From the NCBI GenBank assembly GCA_963832835.1, contig CAWHVD010000001.1:558001-622000 (forward strand): DNA of 64,000 nt, in the 5' to 3' direction. The translations under genes and the position numbers were made by a program. This stretch comes from CAVPKN01 sp963832835. Its GTDB lineage: Bacteria; Chlamydiota; Chlamydiia; Chlamydiales; JAAKFR01. The notes under the pieces were generated by a model. The model was not told the DNA's origin. It did no database searches and saw only the letters and a program-made list of their open reading frames with translations. The number at the start of each line of letters is the position of its first letter. Positions within the stretch are counted from its first letter, which is position 1. Positions 8,257 through 16,856 of the stretch are shown here, piece by piece.

Positions 8257-8980
8257 TGCCCTCCTCTGAGAGCTCAAAGGCTCTCATGGTATTGCAAATG
8301 CGTCCATCGAGGCGCACACCGATCCCTCGCACTCCCGCCATGTGGCCCCAGTCGCCAAACATCTCGAGTGTCATTTCACATGCCGTGATCAAAAAGATGA
8401 TGTCCTTGTCCGGATGTGCATGCACAAGTTCCAAGATCTTGCCGCCGATGTAGTGCACAGTAGGGATAATAAGCGGGACGGTATGACTCGGCAGAGCGTG
8501 TAACACCTTGCCAATATCACATTGTCTGCAAACCGGATGCTCGGGATCGCGCACACATTGATCATTGAAGCGCCCTGCGGGGCATTCATGAGGCTTTTGG
8601 CAATAAGAAAAACCGACTACAAGCAGTGCCTTTTTTTTCTGGATAGCCTTCTCGAACTCTTTTACTGAAGAGAGGCCGTAGAGGAAAAAATCGTCATCCC
8701 GTAGATAGGAACATTTTTTAAAAACAGATCGCAAATAACGGAGGCCATAACGCAGCGGGTGTTTAAGCACATGCTGCCGGACCTTCCCGTCCAGGTCATG
8801 GGAGACCATGTATTTGAAACTTTTCCACTTCAGATTCTCTGCCGTCTTGGCTGTAATGCCCGGCATTTGAGGCAGGACCTTCAGCTTTTTGACAGTCTTT
8901 TGCTGCGCTGCAGCCAAAGCGCCCTGTTCCCACGCAGCTTCTGCCTCTTCCCATGATTTGTATTTATCCCAGAACTTCAT
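8174..8980 (-). CDS. conserved hypothetical protein with cysteine cluster (DUF116-like)
   Basis: A 268-residue protein. The middle holds a cysteine-rich segment (SYCQKPHECPAGRF, then CVRDPEHPVCRQCDIG) followed by two alpha/beta blocks (VPLIIPTVHYIGG, DIIFLITACEMTLEM). The Cys spacing and the following C..C.IG resemble DUF116 proteins, which may bind a metal or Fe-S centre; that assignment is tentative. The N-terminus is Lys/Trp-rich and soluble. It overlaps trhO tail to tail by 83 nt; both frames look protein-like to their ends. Confidence 0.7.
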   Translation of the reverse strand: MKFWDKYKSWEEAEAAWEQGALAAAQQKTVKKLKVLPQMPGITAKTAENLKWKSFKYMVSHDLDGKVRQHVLKHPLRYGLRYLRSVFKKCSYLRDDDFFLYGLSSVKEFEKAIQKKKALLVVGFSYCQKPHECPAGRFNDQCVRDPEHPVCRQCDIGKVLHALPSHTVPLIIPTVHYIGGKILELVHAHPDKDIIFLITACEMTLEMFGDWGHMAGVRGIGVRLDGRICNTMRAFELSEEGIKPGLTVTTRQTQSRILDLVRSTRASS

Positions 8981-9020
8981 GCGAAGAGGTTATCACAAAA
9001 AGCTCATTCTGGAGAATCTT

Positions 9021-9135
9021 GAAGAATCCGGCCCTGAAGGGCTTCGGGATTCTGCACCATTAAGGCCGAGGAATGAGTAGAAAGCTTGCTTAACCCGCCC
9101 CTAAAGGAGCAGGATTGCCGCAATGTAGGTTCATC
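9021..9135. repeat. family 3 repeat, 115 bp, copy 1
   Basis: Starts gaagaatccggccctgaagg and ends gtaggttcatc. The same 115-bp unit lies at 12023-12137 with few differences. The first 30 bases form a hairpin (gaatcc...ggattc with inner gccctgaagggc). It lies just downstream of the stop of the 9140 gene. Confidence 0.85.
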
Positions 9136-9139
9136 GTAA

Positions 9140-9313
9140 CTATTCTCCATCTTCGTCAATCACCTCTTGTGCGGCGCTTTTGATGGTTTCCAAGCCTTCT
9201 GGGAAACCAATCAGCCGTAGCAGACGGTCGACATACTGGATTTCGCTCGATAATTGGTCATTGAGGAATTCAAGATAGGCAATTTTTTTTTCTAGCGCAT
9301 TTGTGGGTTGCAT
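9140..9313 (-). CDS. small conserved coiled-coil protein, 57 aa
   Basis: Encodes a short acidic helical protein (MQPTNALEKKIAYLEF, then QYVDRLLRLIGFPEG). GGAGGTGACC directly precedes the ATG at 9313, which decides the start over an ATG four codons upstream that overlaps the SD itself. The heptad-like pattern resembles SlyX-type small proteins, but no function is assigned. It lies downstream of the membrane protein gene at 9364 on the same strand, 50 nt away. Confidence 0.75.
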   Translation of the reverse strand: MQPTNALEKKIAYLEFLNDQLSSEIQYVDRLLRLIGFPEGLETIKSAAQEVIDEDGE

Positions 9314-9363
9314 GGTCACCTCCATAATTTAAGACGGTGATCCTGATGCAAGTGCCATGCCAA

Positions 9364-10815
9364 TTAGAATTTCATTGTGTTGAGGCGCGTAGTGAAAAGT
9401 TGCAAGTAAGTCGTATAGCCTTCCATATACCCACGCCAATCGGTTGTTTCTGGGTCTAAGTCTGGAGGAGCCATCTTTTGATCTTCGAAGAGATTTTTGA
9501 TTCCTTTATAGAAAGCGTGCGGGCCCCAAGACATGAGGGGAACGCAAGTGGCGTAATAAAGGGGGTTAGACAGTGCTGAGAGAAGTGTTTTTGCAGGTTG
9601 CAGTAGTTCTTGTCGATGGGGGAAATCAGCGGGTAAAGCTTGACTACAAGTTGTTTCAGGAGCTGTAGTTGCTGCAAGCATCGCCGTCTTGAACGTACTA
9701 GTATTGAAACGACCCTCTTCGCCAAATCCCCCTATGAGAATTAGCAAAATATTATTAGCAGAAGCAAAAATAACCTTTGCGGAGCAATTGAAAACGTGAG
9801 AGACAAAATCCTCTACTTGATCTGGGGTAAGGGCCTTCTTTAATAGATAAGCGAACAGAGCGTTGCGTTTCTCAATGAAGGTGTTAGCTAACGCTTCCAA
9901 GTCTTCAGCATCTTTTTTTGTTTTATCAAGCCCTTCTTTTGCTAGATACTCAGTTGCATAATTTCTAGATGCCTGCAACAACTCGTTAATTGCATCGATG
10001 CATCCATCTTTTTGAAGTAGATCTGGGTTAGCAGAAATTTGGGTAAGCATTTTGTTTATATGTTCGTAGTCCTGTGTGTCGTCAGAATCGATTGTTGTGG
10101 GGTCTATAAGTATAGTGGGAAGTGATGTGATAAATTCTTTTGGGGTTTTGTTGCGATTATCGAGGATTAGACTGTTATCAGCAAGCTTGGTTAGAAGAGC
10201 ATTGATGCCGTTGACTACTAGCTTCTGCTTATCGTTAAGTATTTTGGGTGCTTGCTCCTTGATGAGTGTTTTCAAGCTAAGCATGCCCTTACGAATTTCA
10301 TCTTCATTTTCAGGTTTTTTCTTCCCATCGGCACGGTAATAGGCAGCGTTAAAGGCGAGTATGAGCTTTTCAACTTCATCTATGGTGTCATTGATGCAGT
10401 CCAGTAATTCTAGTGAAAGTGGATCTTGTAATACAATAGGAGCGGCTGGTCCCACAAGGCTAGGAGCTGAAGCCTCTATGCGATGAACGCCAGAATTTGT
10501 GGCGCTGACTTGTAGGGGATCATCCACACGGGGGACAATTTCCTCCAATTCTTCAACATTTTTTCGACTCGCACAGCAGTTAATGACGGTATTGACGACA
10601 AAGCTGGCAAGAGCTGCGGCCCCTACAGATCCGAGTATGGCCAAGGCGGGGTAATTGGCTTGCAGTAAAAAACCTTGGGGATTCAAGGCATAGAGTGCAG
10701 CCATAGCGATGCCGGTTATTGTAAATAATACTGTGGATGCAAGCTGCCCAGTTCGGGAGGCGTTTATGTAGGGATTCTGTTGGGTAGCTGCTTGATTGAG
10801 TGATATGTGTGCCAT
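9364..10815 (-). CDS. candidate inclusion-membrane (Inc-like) protein, 483 aa
   Basis: Near the N-terminus two hydrophobic helices (about 27-45, STVLFTITGIAMAALYAL; about 54-77) are separated by a short turn, followed by CCASRK and a long soluble region. This bilobed hydrophobic pattern is the hallmark of chlamydial Inc proteins, which are type III-secreted into the vacuole membrane. The rest is mostly helical and low in recognisable motifs, with an acidic, Asp-rich middle. There is no classical signal peptide. The Inc call rests on hydropathy alone. Upstream is an AT-rich promoter-like stretch. Confidence 0.7.
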   Translation of the reverse strand: MAHISLNQAATQQNPYINASRTGQLASTVLFTITGIAMAALYALNPQGFLLQANYPALAILGSVGAAALASFVVNTVINCCASRKNVEELEEIVPRVDDPLQVSATNSGVHRIEASAPSLVGPAAPIVLQDPLSLELLDCINDTIDEVEKLILAFNAAYYRADGKKKPENEDEIRKGMLSLKTLIKEQAPKILNDKQKLVVNGINALLTKLADNSLILDNRNKTPKEFITSLPTILIDPTTIDSDDTQDYEHINKMLTQISANPDLLQKDGCIDAINELLQASRNYATEYLAKEGLDKTKKDAEDLEALANTFIEKRNALFAYLLKKALTPDQVEDFVSHVFNCSAKVIFASANNILLILIGGFGEEGRFNTSTFKTAMLAATTAPETTCSQALPADFPHRQELLQPAKTLLSALSNPLYYATCVPLMSWGPHAFYKGIKNLFEDQKMAPPDLDPETTDWRGYMEGYTTYLQLFTTRLNTMKF

Positions 10816-10885
10816 ATATAGCTTTCCTTAATTAAACTATTATAATTATAAAATATTAGCATTAAGGAAATATGAATATTTTGAA

Positions 10886-11395
10886 TTATTTTTCTATTTG
10901 TTCGAAATTGAGTAGAAATTGTTTAAAATTCAACCCTGCGGAAAAACCCCCGATGCCCTGAGAGCCTACCACTCTATGGCAAGGGAGGAAAAATGGGAAA
11001 GGGTTGCGGCCACATGCTCCGCCAACAGCCCTAGCTCCCTGGGGTGAGCCTACCGCATGAGCGATTTGACCGTAGGTTTGTGTTTCCCCAAAAGCTAGAG
11101 TTGCCAGCTTGAGGAGGACGTTTCGAGTGAACGGCGTGCACCCTCTCCATTCAAGAGGAGGAGGAGCGCGTTGGCTCCCCACCGCATAAGCTTCAATAAA
11201 ATGGATAATCTCTTTTACTAGGGTTTTTGAAGCTTGCGGGTTGATTGTGCAGGCAAGACCACCCTGATGTTCGATCAAGGTGACTTTTTCGATCCTTTCG
11301 CCTGCTTGTACTGAAATCAAAATCGGAAGGGCTTTAATGTGAAATGACTGTTGCATAAGGGCAAGCACTATAGGCTCGTAAAACGGCAATTTCAA
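10886..11395 (-). CDS. ogt: methylated-DNA--protein-cysteine methyltransferase
   Basis: A 169-residue suicide DNA-repair protein that transfers the alkyl group from O6-alkylguanine to its own cysteine. The active site PCHRVVGS is present (C139), with the Arg-finger and HTH region before it (TYGQIAHAVGSPQGARAVGGA) and the GGFSAGLNFKQFLL segment after. An N-terminal RNaseH-like domain is degenerate. Its position beside the CT476-like gene and pheT matches CT477 (ada) in C. trachomatis. Confidence 0.93.
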   Translation of the reverse strand: MKLPFYEPIVLALMQQSFHIKALPILISVQAGERIEKVTLIEHQGGLACTINPQASKTLVKEIIHFIEAYAVGSQRAPPPLEWRGCTPFTRNVLLKLATLAFGETQTYGQIAHAVGSPQGARAVGGACGRNPFPFFLPCHRVVGSQGIGGFSAGLNFKQFLLNFEQIEK

Positions 11396-11520
11396 GATCT
11401 TTATGCGGCTTTGAGGTAAACTATTCTATTCATCTACATTGCGAGAAAAAGAGCTTCAGTAGAGTAGCTAGGTTAAGGAGTATGCCAGCTCATCTTGTGA
11501 TAATTTGAGGATCTGCAAGC

Positions 11521-12039
11521 ATGTTTGCTTTTTATGATGATTACGTCTGGAAAGAGGGAAAACCCATCGGGGCATGTAAAATCCTGGATCCCCCTGAAGG
11601 GAAGGCAGTATACCGCATTGTGGCCGACCCATACCGAAAATGGATTTCGGTGGAAGCCTACTCTGGAAGGATGTTCGATAGGGTTATCTATGACTCCCGT
11701 TTTCTTGATTTCCGGAAGCTGACTCCCACTGATCAGGCAGCCTGGCGCAAAGAGAGCATTGATGCTCTAAATTCCTGGATTTTCAATGAGGATGATCGTT
11801 TGATTTTGAAAGAGAGTTGTGTTTATGAAGAAGGAATGTGCCGCAAGATTCAGATCTTTTCCCCTTACAACACACTTGTATGTCTTTACATCATGCCAAA
11901 AGGCCCTGAAGAGACAGTGACTCTATATGACAGCAACGGACGGACTGTGATGCGACGGATTGAAAAAAAGTGGGACATGGGTACTATTCATGTCCCACTC
12001 CATTCACTTGGCGAGGAAGATGGAAGAATCCGGCCCTGA
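11521..12039 (+). CDS. hypothetical protein, 172 aa
   Basis: A soluble protein (begins MFAFYDDYVWKEGKPIG; middle RMFDRVIYDSRFLDF; later TVTLYDSNGRTV) of no family I recognise; the pattern suggests a beta-rich fold. The last six residues (DGRIRP) are read from the family 3 repeat at 12023, so the original C-terminus may have been replaced when the repeat arrived. It stands alone between two minus-strand genes. Confidence 0.65.
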   Translation: MFAFYDDYVWKEGKPIGACKILDPPEGKAVYRIVADPYRKWISVEAYSGRMFDRVIYDSRFLDFRKLTPTDQAAWRKESIDALNSWIFNEDDRLILKESCVYEEGMCRKIQIFSPYNTLVCLYIMPKGPEETVTLYDSNGRTVMRRIEKKWDMGTIHVPLHSLGEEDGRIRP

Positions 12040-12137
12040 GGGGCTTCGGGATTCTTCACCATCAAGGCCTAGGAATGAGTAGAAAGCTTGCTTAACCCGC
12101 CCCCTAAAGGTGGGCATTGCCGCAAGGTAGGTTCATC
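12023..12137. repeat. family 3 repeat, 115 bp, copy 2
   Basis: Matches the copy at 9021 along its full length, including the leading hairpin and the central agtagaaagcttgcttaacc. It overlaps the 3' ends of both convergent neighbours, supplying the TGA of the 11521 gene and about the last eleven residues of the 12104 gene. Confidence 0.85.
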
Positions 12138-13069
12138 CGCTCATAGGTTGGGCGAGAGACCAGGTCACCAAAGTGATACCATTCGATTTTGGCTGTGCCA
12201 TCTACATAGAGCTTACGCGGACCATGTTTGACGTTGTCTTTCCAGCTTACCTCTTCCATCAGGACAGTCCCATCGCGGTAGCGCAATTCGATACCGTTCT
12301 TTTTGCCATGATGAAAGTTCACTTCAGCGATTTTTTCTCCATTTTGGTAAACGACCGTTAACCCCTCTTGCGTGCCATGGATCCACTGTTCGGCGGTGCT
12401 GGGGAGCCCTCCTTGTATAAAAGTGAGCCTTGTACCGTGTATGGCGCCGTTCTCGTAGGGAGTGATCACGGAAGGATCGCCGTTTGCGAAATAGGTAGTC
12501 CGTTCGGTCATCTGACCATTATGGATCGTGTCTCTAGAAATCAGATCTCCTTCGTTAGAGCGGCAGATCCGAGTGCCATGTCCATTGAGGACACGCGATT
12601 CAACGACATTGAGTGGTGTGCGGTATTCGCCCGAAAAGAGAAAGGTGTCTTGATGCAGCTCATTGACTTGTGGCGTGCCATCTTCATACCAGCGAGTGAG
12701 ATCGACAAGTGAGTTATTTTCAAAGGTCTCTTCTTTTAAGGGAACTCCGCTGGGGTAGTTTTCCAGGGTGGAGACAAGTGTGCCATGAGAATAGGTTTCA
12801 CAGGTGCGCACAGTAGAGGAATTGGGATATGTGTAGGTAGTGGGCCCATGTGCTTGTCCCTTGGAGTATGTGGTGGTGACCGTCACGCCATCTTTGCGCA
12901 GCGCAACTGTTTGGCCATCTTGCCCTTGTTCTTCCCAGGCCGATTTGGTGACTGGAATGCCATATTTATGCACGTATGTGGCTTTGACAACGTCGTATTG
13001 CCCTTGATGAGAGCGGCATCCTGCAAGCGTGGCGCAGGTGAGCATGATGAGCGGGAGAGTTGTTTTCAT
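12104..13069 (-). CDS. YwqK/MORN-variant repeat lipoprotein
   Basis: A 321-residue protein with a lipoprotein signal (TLPLIMLTCATLAGCRS, lipobox LAGC). It is followed by at least seven repeats of about 22 residues of the YwqK/MORN-variant kind (G.L.. ...Y..G.......Y..G), for example SKGQAHGPTTYTYPN, YFANGDPSVITPYENG, HHGKKNGIELRYRDG. The role of such repeats is unknown; in Chlamydia the syntenic gene is CT476. It starts in an ATGA overlap with the end of pheT, so the two are coupled. The extreme C-terminus lies in a family 3 repeat. Confidence 0.8.
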   Translation of the reverse strand: MKTTLPLIMLTCATLAGCRSHQGQYDVVKATYVHKYGIPVTKSAWEEQGQDGQTVALRKDGVTVTTTYSKGQAHGPTTYTYPNSSTVRTCETYSHGTLVSTLENYPSGVPLKEETFENNSLVDLTRWYEDGTPQVNELHQDTFLFSGEYRTPLNVVESRVLNGHGTRICRSNEGDLISRDTIHNGQMTERTTYFANGDPSVITPYENGAIHGTRLTFIQGGLPSTAEQWIHGTQEGLTVVYQNGEKIAEVNFHHGKKNGIELRYRDGTVLMEEVSWKDNVKHGPRKLYVDGTAKIEWYHFGDLVSRPTYERMNLPCGNAHL

Positions 13070-15117
13070 GAGGGTTCCCCTTGTAATGGTAATGAAATAT
13101 TCTTAGTAATGCGTATGTGTTCTTGCTCAACGTCTACTTGTGAGACAGTTTTGCTATGGTCGCGGTATACAAATCGGAAAGTCACATTTTTCTTGTTTGC
13201 ACCGAGCTCGGGGCTTCTATAAATATCACCCCACAAAGCGACCGACTCGAGTAAATCGGATGGTACCTTTATAATGGCTTCAAGAAGCTGTCCGACAGGC
13301 ATTTCTTCTTCTATGGTTACAGTCCAATCGCGCGAAGAGGCTGGATATTGAGGCAGCGGCTGCATGCGGATGGATGCTGGGACGTGGATTTGGACATCCT
13401 GCAGGTTGATTTCAGCGTAGTAAACGGGCCTTTTAAGTCCCGCTTGCCTCAAAGTCAAAGGGTGCACTTCCCCTAAGATGCCTGCCTCTACATCTCCAAT
13501 CATGAGGGCAGCTTGTCTACCAGGATGAAAATTGGCGTAGGAGCTTAGGGTGAGCGAAAATTTCGGAATTTTAAAGTGTGCAAGCAGATTTTCGATGATC
13601 CCCTTGAGATCAAAGAAATCGACTGAACCATTTTTCGTTTCGCAATAATGAGGTGTTTTTTCTCCTGAGAGAATCACAGCAGCCACAGGTGGTTCGAAAT
13701 ATTTGCCTTTGGCTGTGAAATGGACTCTGCCCACTTCAAAACCGGAAACGGATTCAATACCATGATCTTCGTTATAGCGGATGATACTCAGCATCCCTGG
13801 TAGCAGAGAGGGGCGCATGACTGATTGTTCAATGGAATGAGGGTTCAGAATTTTGATCAAAGTTCTGGATGGGAAGGTGTCAGTGGATATGAGTGCGGCC
13901 TGCGTGGGGCTGATGAGATCGCACGTCAAACATTCCTGTAGCCCTTCCTTCAAAAGGCGCTCACGAACAGAGCGCGTAAAAAGATGCTCGGGGCTGTGCG
14001 GGAGATTGCCTGTCCGGTACAAAGGGCGTTCCCTCTTGTGGATATTGTCATAGCCATAGAATCGTGCTACTTCTTCGATCAGATCGATCTCCTGATGAAT
14101 GTCCACTCTATACGTTGGAACTTTTACAGAAATCAAATCATCGCTACCACGTTCGATGAGGAACCCTAAACTACTAAAGATGGTTTCAACCTCGCCCCTA
14201 GCTAATCGAGTACCCAGGACGCGGTTGACACGACTGAGCCGACATTCGACGCGCTGCATGGGAAATTCTTTGGATTTCACATCAATGTGCCCTTCCAGCG
14301 CCTTCCCGCCTGTGATTTCACAAATCCATGCGGTAGCCCTTGCAAGAGCTTCGAGAGCTCCATTGGGATCACACCCTCTTTCAAACCGATAGGAGGCTTC
14401 AGAGCGGATTTCCATCCGTTTGGATGTGCGGCGTATCTGTGAGGGCTCAAAGTAGGCTGATTCCAACAAAACAGTGGTTGTGGTCTCTGTCACCTCCGTG
14501 TCCAAAGAACCCATGATGCCCGCAATGGCGATAGGTTTTTTAGCATCGCAGATGAGCAAGGTCTCCTCTGTGGGATAGTGGCATTTGCCGTCCAAAGTAG
14601 TGATGGTTTCATCTTTATGGGCATTGCGTACGTTAATCTGCTTTCCTTCCAATTTGTCGAAATCAAAAGCATGCAACGGGTGGCCCAATTCCAGTAGGAC
14701 AAGATTGGTGATGTCAACGATATTGTTCACACTTCGCATACCACACTGTTCGATCCGCTCCTGGAGCCACGGTGGTGAGGGGGCTACACGTACTCCTTTA
14801 ATCAAGCGGCACGTGTAGCGTGGACATGCTGCAGTATTCTCAACTGTAACGGAGGTTTGATTTTGGGTTGCCTCCCCCTTACTTTCGGTAATAGCATATT
14901 GCGCGGTGAGCACAGATTCGCCAGTGACAGCGGCAAGCTCCCTTGCCATGCCCCGGATGCTTGCGCAGTGGATCAAGTTAGGGGTGAGGGCGATTTCCAT
15001 GACATCATCATGGATTCCTTCGAATTCCAGGCCAATGGCAGTCAGTTTATCAGCAATCTGCTCGATAGATAGCGAGGTGGGAAGGTATTCTTTTAACCAA
15101 GAGAGGGGAACTTTCAT
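13066..15117 (-). CDS. pheT: phenylalanyl-tRNA synthetase beta subunit lacking the tRNA-binding OB-fold domain
   Basis: The beta chain of the alpha2-beta2 PheRS. The protein is 683 residues; the usual length is about 790. It starts normally (MKVPLSWLKEYLPTSLSIEQI, then GLEFEGI) but moves straight to DDVMEIALTPNLIHC, the point that follows the EMAPII-like tRNA-binding domain in E. coli and C. trachomatis. About 110 residues are therefore missing in frame. B3/B4 (INNIVDITNLVLLELGHPLH), B5 (MEIRSEASYRFERG; PTYRVDIHQEIDLIEE) and the C-terminal anticodon-binding domain (YPASSRDWTVTIEE) are intact. PheS is not in this window. Confidence 0.95.
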   Translation of the reverse strand: MKVPLSWLKEYLPTSLSIEQIADKLTAIGLEFEGIHDDVMEIALTPNLIHCASIRGMARELAAVTGESVLTAQYAITESKGEATQNQTSVTVENTAACPRYTCRLIKGVRVAPSPPWLQERIEQCGMRSVNNIVDITNLVLLELGHPLHAFDFDKLEGKQINVRNAHKDETITTLDGKCHYPTEETLLICDAKKPIAIAGIMGSLDTEVTETTTTVLLESAYFEPSQIRRTSKRMEIRSEASYRFERGCDPNGALEALARATAWICEITGGKALEGHIDVKSKEFPMQRVECRLSRVNRVLGTRLARGEVETIFSSLGFLIERGSDDLISVKVPTYRVDIHQEIDLIEEVARFYGYDNIHKRERPLYRTGNLPHSPEHLFTRSVRERLLKEGLQECLTCDLISPTQAALISTDTFPSRTLIKILNPHSIEQSVMRPSLLPGMLSIIRYNEDHGIESVSGFEVGRVHFTAKGKYFEPPVAAVILSGEKTPHYCETKNGSVDFFDLKGIIENLLAHFKIPKFSLTLSSYANFHPGRQAALMIGDVEAGILGEVHPLTLRQAGLKRPVYYAEINLQDVQIHVPASIRMQPLPQYPASSRDWTVTIEEEMPVGQLLEAIIKVPSDLLESVALWGDIYRSPELGANKKNVTFRFVYRDHSKTVSQVDVEQEHIRITKNISLPLQGEPS

Positions 15118-15181
15118 AGGTGGTAACAGCGATCAATTTTTATTGTGCGATTTTACGAGAGACTCGCTATAGTGTCAACTT

Positions 15182-15299
15182 TTGTAACTGTTCATGTAGT
15201 CGACCTTGGTGGTTAATCGTCTATCTGTGGTAACTATCCACTCCCACCTTGATGAAGTGTGTCTTTCTTAGACATTCTGGCGGCTCGTGAATAGTTACC
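15182..15299. repeat. family 4 TAACTATCC hairpin repeat
   Basis: Contains ggtaactatccac (15229-15241) and its inverted partner gtgaatagttacc (15287-15299). Within it, actatccactcccaccttg is the exact reverse complement of 62514-62532. The preceding 41 bp (15182-15222) resemble 25421-25461. It fills most of the gap between pheT and the LysM protein and ends just before the latter's start. Confidence 0.6.
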
Positions 15300-15324
15300 A
15301 ATTTTTCAGGTGGTTTTGGGATAC

Positions 15325-16485
15325 ATGCACAATCCACGTTGGATCTTTCAGGCCCTTATTCTGAGCGCTACTTTAAATGTGGCGCTGCTCGGGGTGTTTT
15401 TTTATTTCCTCATTCGTGACAATCCTCTGCATTTCTCTTACCATCCCAAAGAGGTCCTTCATTTTCAGCATCCCCCTATACCGTCGGGCTTTTTAGAGAG
15501 ATTGCCGGCAGTTGCATTTGACCATCTTCTCGAGCTTCTAATTGATGAGCGCAAAATGGAGTATGGTTTCCAAGTGCGCGAGCTCGCTCTTGGGGCATTG
15601 GCCCTATTTCACCATTTTGATGTCGAAAGAGGATTAGGACGGGGAAAATTGTCGAAGCATATTTGGGAATATGAGGGGGCACGGTTTCTCATGTTTCCTG
15701 GTCTAAGCAGTACTGATTTTGAAACACTGCAAACATTTGCCCATAAAGATCAATGGCCTTTGACCTCCCAAGGTCTTTTTGAGCGCATTCAAGAGTCTGG
15801 ATTAGAAAATAGCGATCCGGGACTCGTTCGTTTTTTTTGTCACACCCCCGAGTTTGTTCTTTTTGAGACTCTTTTTGCACGCACGCACTTGCCTATTCAA
15901 AAAAGAAGTGTGCTAAATTTAGCGCTAGAAGGAGGCTGGAAAAAATTCGCCGCTTTTTCACAAGAGCAGCAAGCGGGTATCGATTTTTCCAGCGAGATCA
16001 GGCAACAAGTGCTCCTCGGAGCGATTGCTGAGGGGTCTAAGACAGCCGCTTACCTGCTGCTCCTAACAGATGCTCCATTTGCGACCCATCAGCTCGATGA
16101 TGCATATTTGATACAAGTTCTCGATTTATTGGGCACAAAAACTGCAGAGTCTGTGCAATTTGTTCAAAATATTGCGGCGTCTTCACGCATCGATGCCGTC
16201 CGTCAAAAAGCTGTGGCAAGAATCTCTGAATATGCAGTAACAACACCCGGCGAGATGGCAAGCCATTTTTATGAAAAACCGGGGCAAAAGGATCTACGTC
16301 CTGTTTTTCGTGGGGCGCCTCCTGCCGCGCCGGATCCGGCTGCGCATGTCGTGCAAGACGGAGAATCACTCTGGCTTATCGCCCGCAAATATAAAGTTTC
16401 TATTGATGCTTTGATGGAGGCAAATCAGATGCACAATTCTGTGATTCGTCCGGGGAAGGCCCTGAAGATTCCTCGTCCGGTGTGA
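15325..16485 (+). CDS. membrane-anchored LysM-domain protein (CT474 counterpart)
   Basis: An N-terminal transmembrane helix (ALILSATLNVALLGVFFYFLI), a long helical region (about 30-320), and a C-terminal LysM domain (HVVQDGESLWLIARKYKV, then NSVIRPGKALKIP), which binds peptidoglycan-type glycans. It is probably an inner-membrane or periplasmic protein with the LysM domain outside the cytosol. The ATG at 15325 has AGGTGG upstream; an in-frame GTG at 15310 is the alternative. The 3' end overlaps yidD tail to tail. Position matches CT474. Function in division or envelope is inference. Confidence 0.8.
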   Translation: MHNPRWIFQALILSATLNVALLGVFFYFLIRDNPLHFSYHPKEVLHFQHPPIPSGFLERLPAVAFDHLLELLIDERKMEYGFQVRELALGALALFHHFDVERGLGRGKLSKHIWEYEGARFLMFPGLSSTDFETLQTFAHKDQWPLTSQGLFERIQESGLENSDPGLVRFFCHTPEFVLFETLFARTHLPIQKRSVLNLALEGGWKKFAAFSQEQQAGIDFSSEIRQQVLLGAIAEGSKTAAYLLLLTDAPFATHQLDDAYLIQVLDLLGTKTAESVQFVQNIAASSRIDAVRQKAVARISEYAVTTPGEMASHFYEKPGQKDLRPVFRGAPPAAPDPAAHVVQDGESLWLIARKYKVSIDALMEANQMHNSVIRPGKALKIPRPV

Positions 16486-16687
16486 CAGGATCGTAACCTC
16501 CCGGGTGCCAAGGCCCGCACTTTGCCAGCCGTACTAGCATCATCCATGTCCCTTTAAACATGCCATAAGTTGAGAGCGCCTCTTCTGCATATGCTGAGCA
16601 ACTAGGCGCAAAGCGGCAGCATTGCCCTACAAATGGACTGATGCACAAACGGTACAGACGGATGAGGAAAATAAAAATTAGTTTCAT
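16400..16687 (-). CDS. yidD: membrane protein insertion efficiency factor YidD
   Basis: A 95-residue protein with an amphipathic N-terminal helix (MKLIFIFLIRLYRLCISPF) and the family signature CCRFAPSCSAYAEEAL. A second conserved block (RLAKCGPWHPGGYDPV) follows. The C-terminal 25 residues are a low-complexity Ser/Pro tail that overlaps the LysM gene on the other strand. It assists YidC/Sec-dependent membrane insertion. Syntenic with CT473. Confidence 0.92.
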   Translation of the reverse strand: MKLIFIFLIRLYRLCISPFVGQCCRFAPSCSAYAEEALSTYGMFKGTWMMLVRLAKCGPWHPGGYDPVTPDEESSGPSPDESQNCASDLPPSKHQ

Positions 16688-16761
16688 AGCACAGCGAGTA
16701 TACCACAGATTTGTCTTGAGAGAAAGGAACTTCGTTTGCTAGGATTTCATCCAAAATTCAA

Positions 16762-16843
16762 GCGGAAGTGGCGGAATTGGTATACGCGCTACCTTGAGGT
16801 GGTAGTGGAGCAATCCATGGGGGTTCAACTCCCCCCTTTCGCA
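16762..16843 (+). tRNA. tRNA-Leu(GAG)
   Basis: An 82-nt gene with a long variable arm. The acceptor stem gcggaag pairs with ctttcgc (one G-U), the anticodon stem ctacc/ggtag encloses ttgaggt (anticodon GAG), and the T arm is gggggttcaactccccc. The discriminator is A and CCA is not encoded. Confidence 0.95.
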
Positions 16844-16856
16844 TTACGTAACTCTT

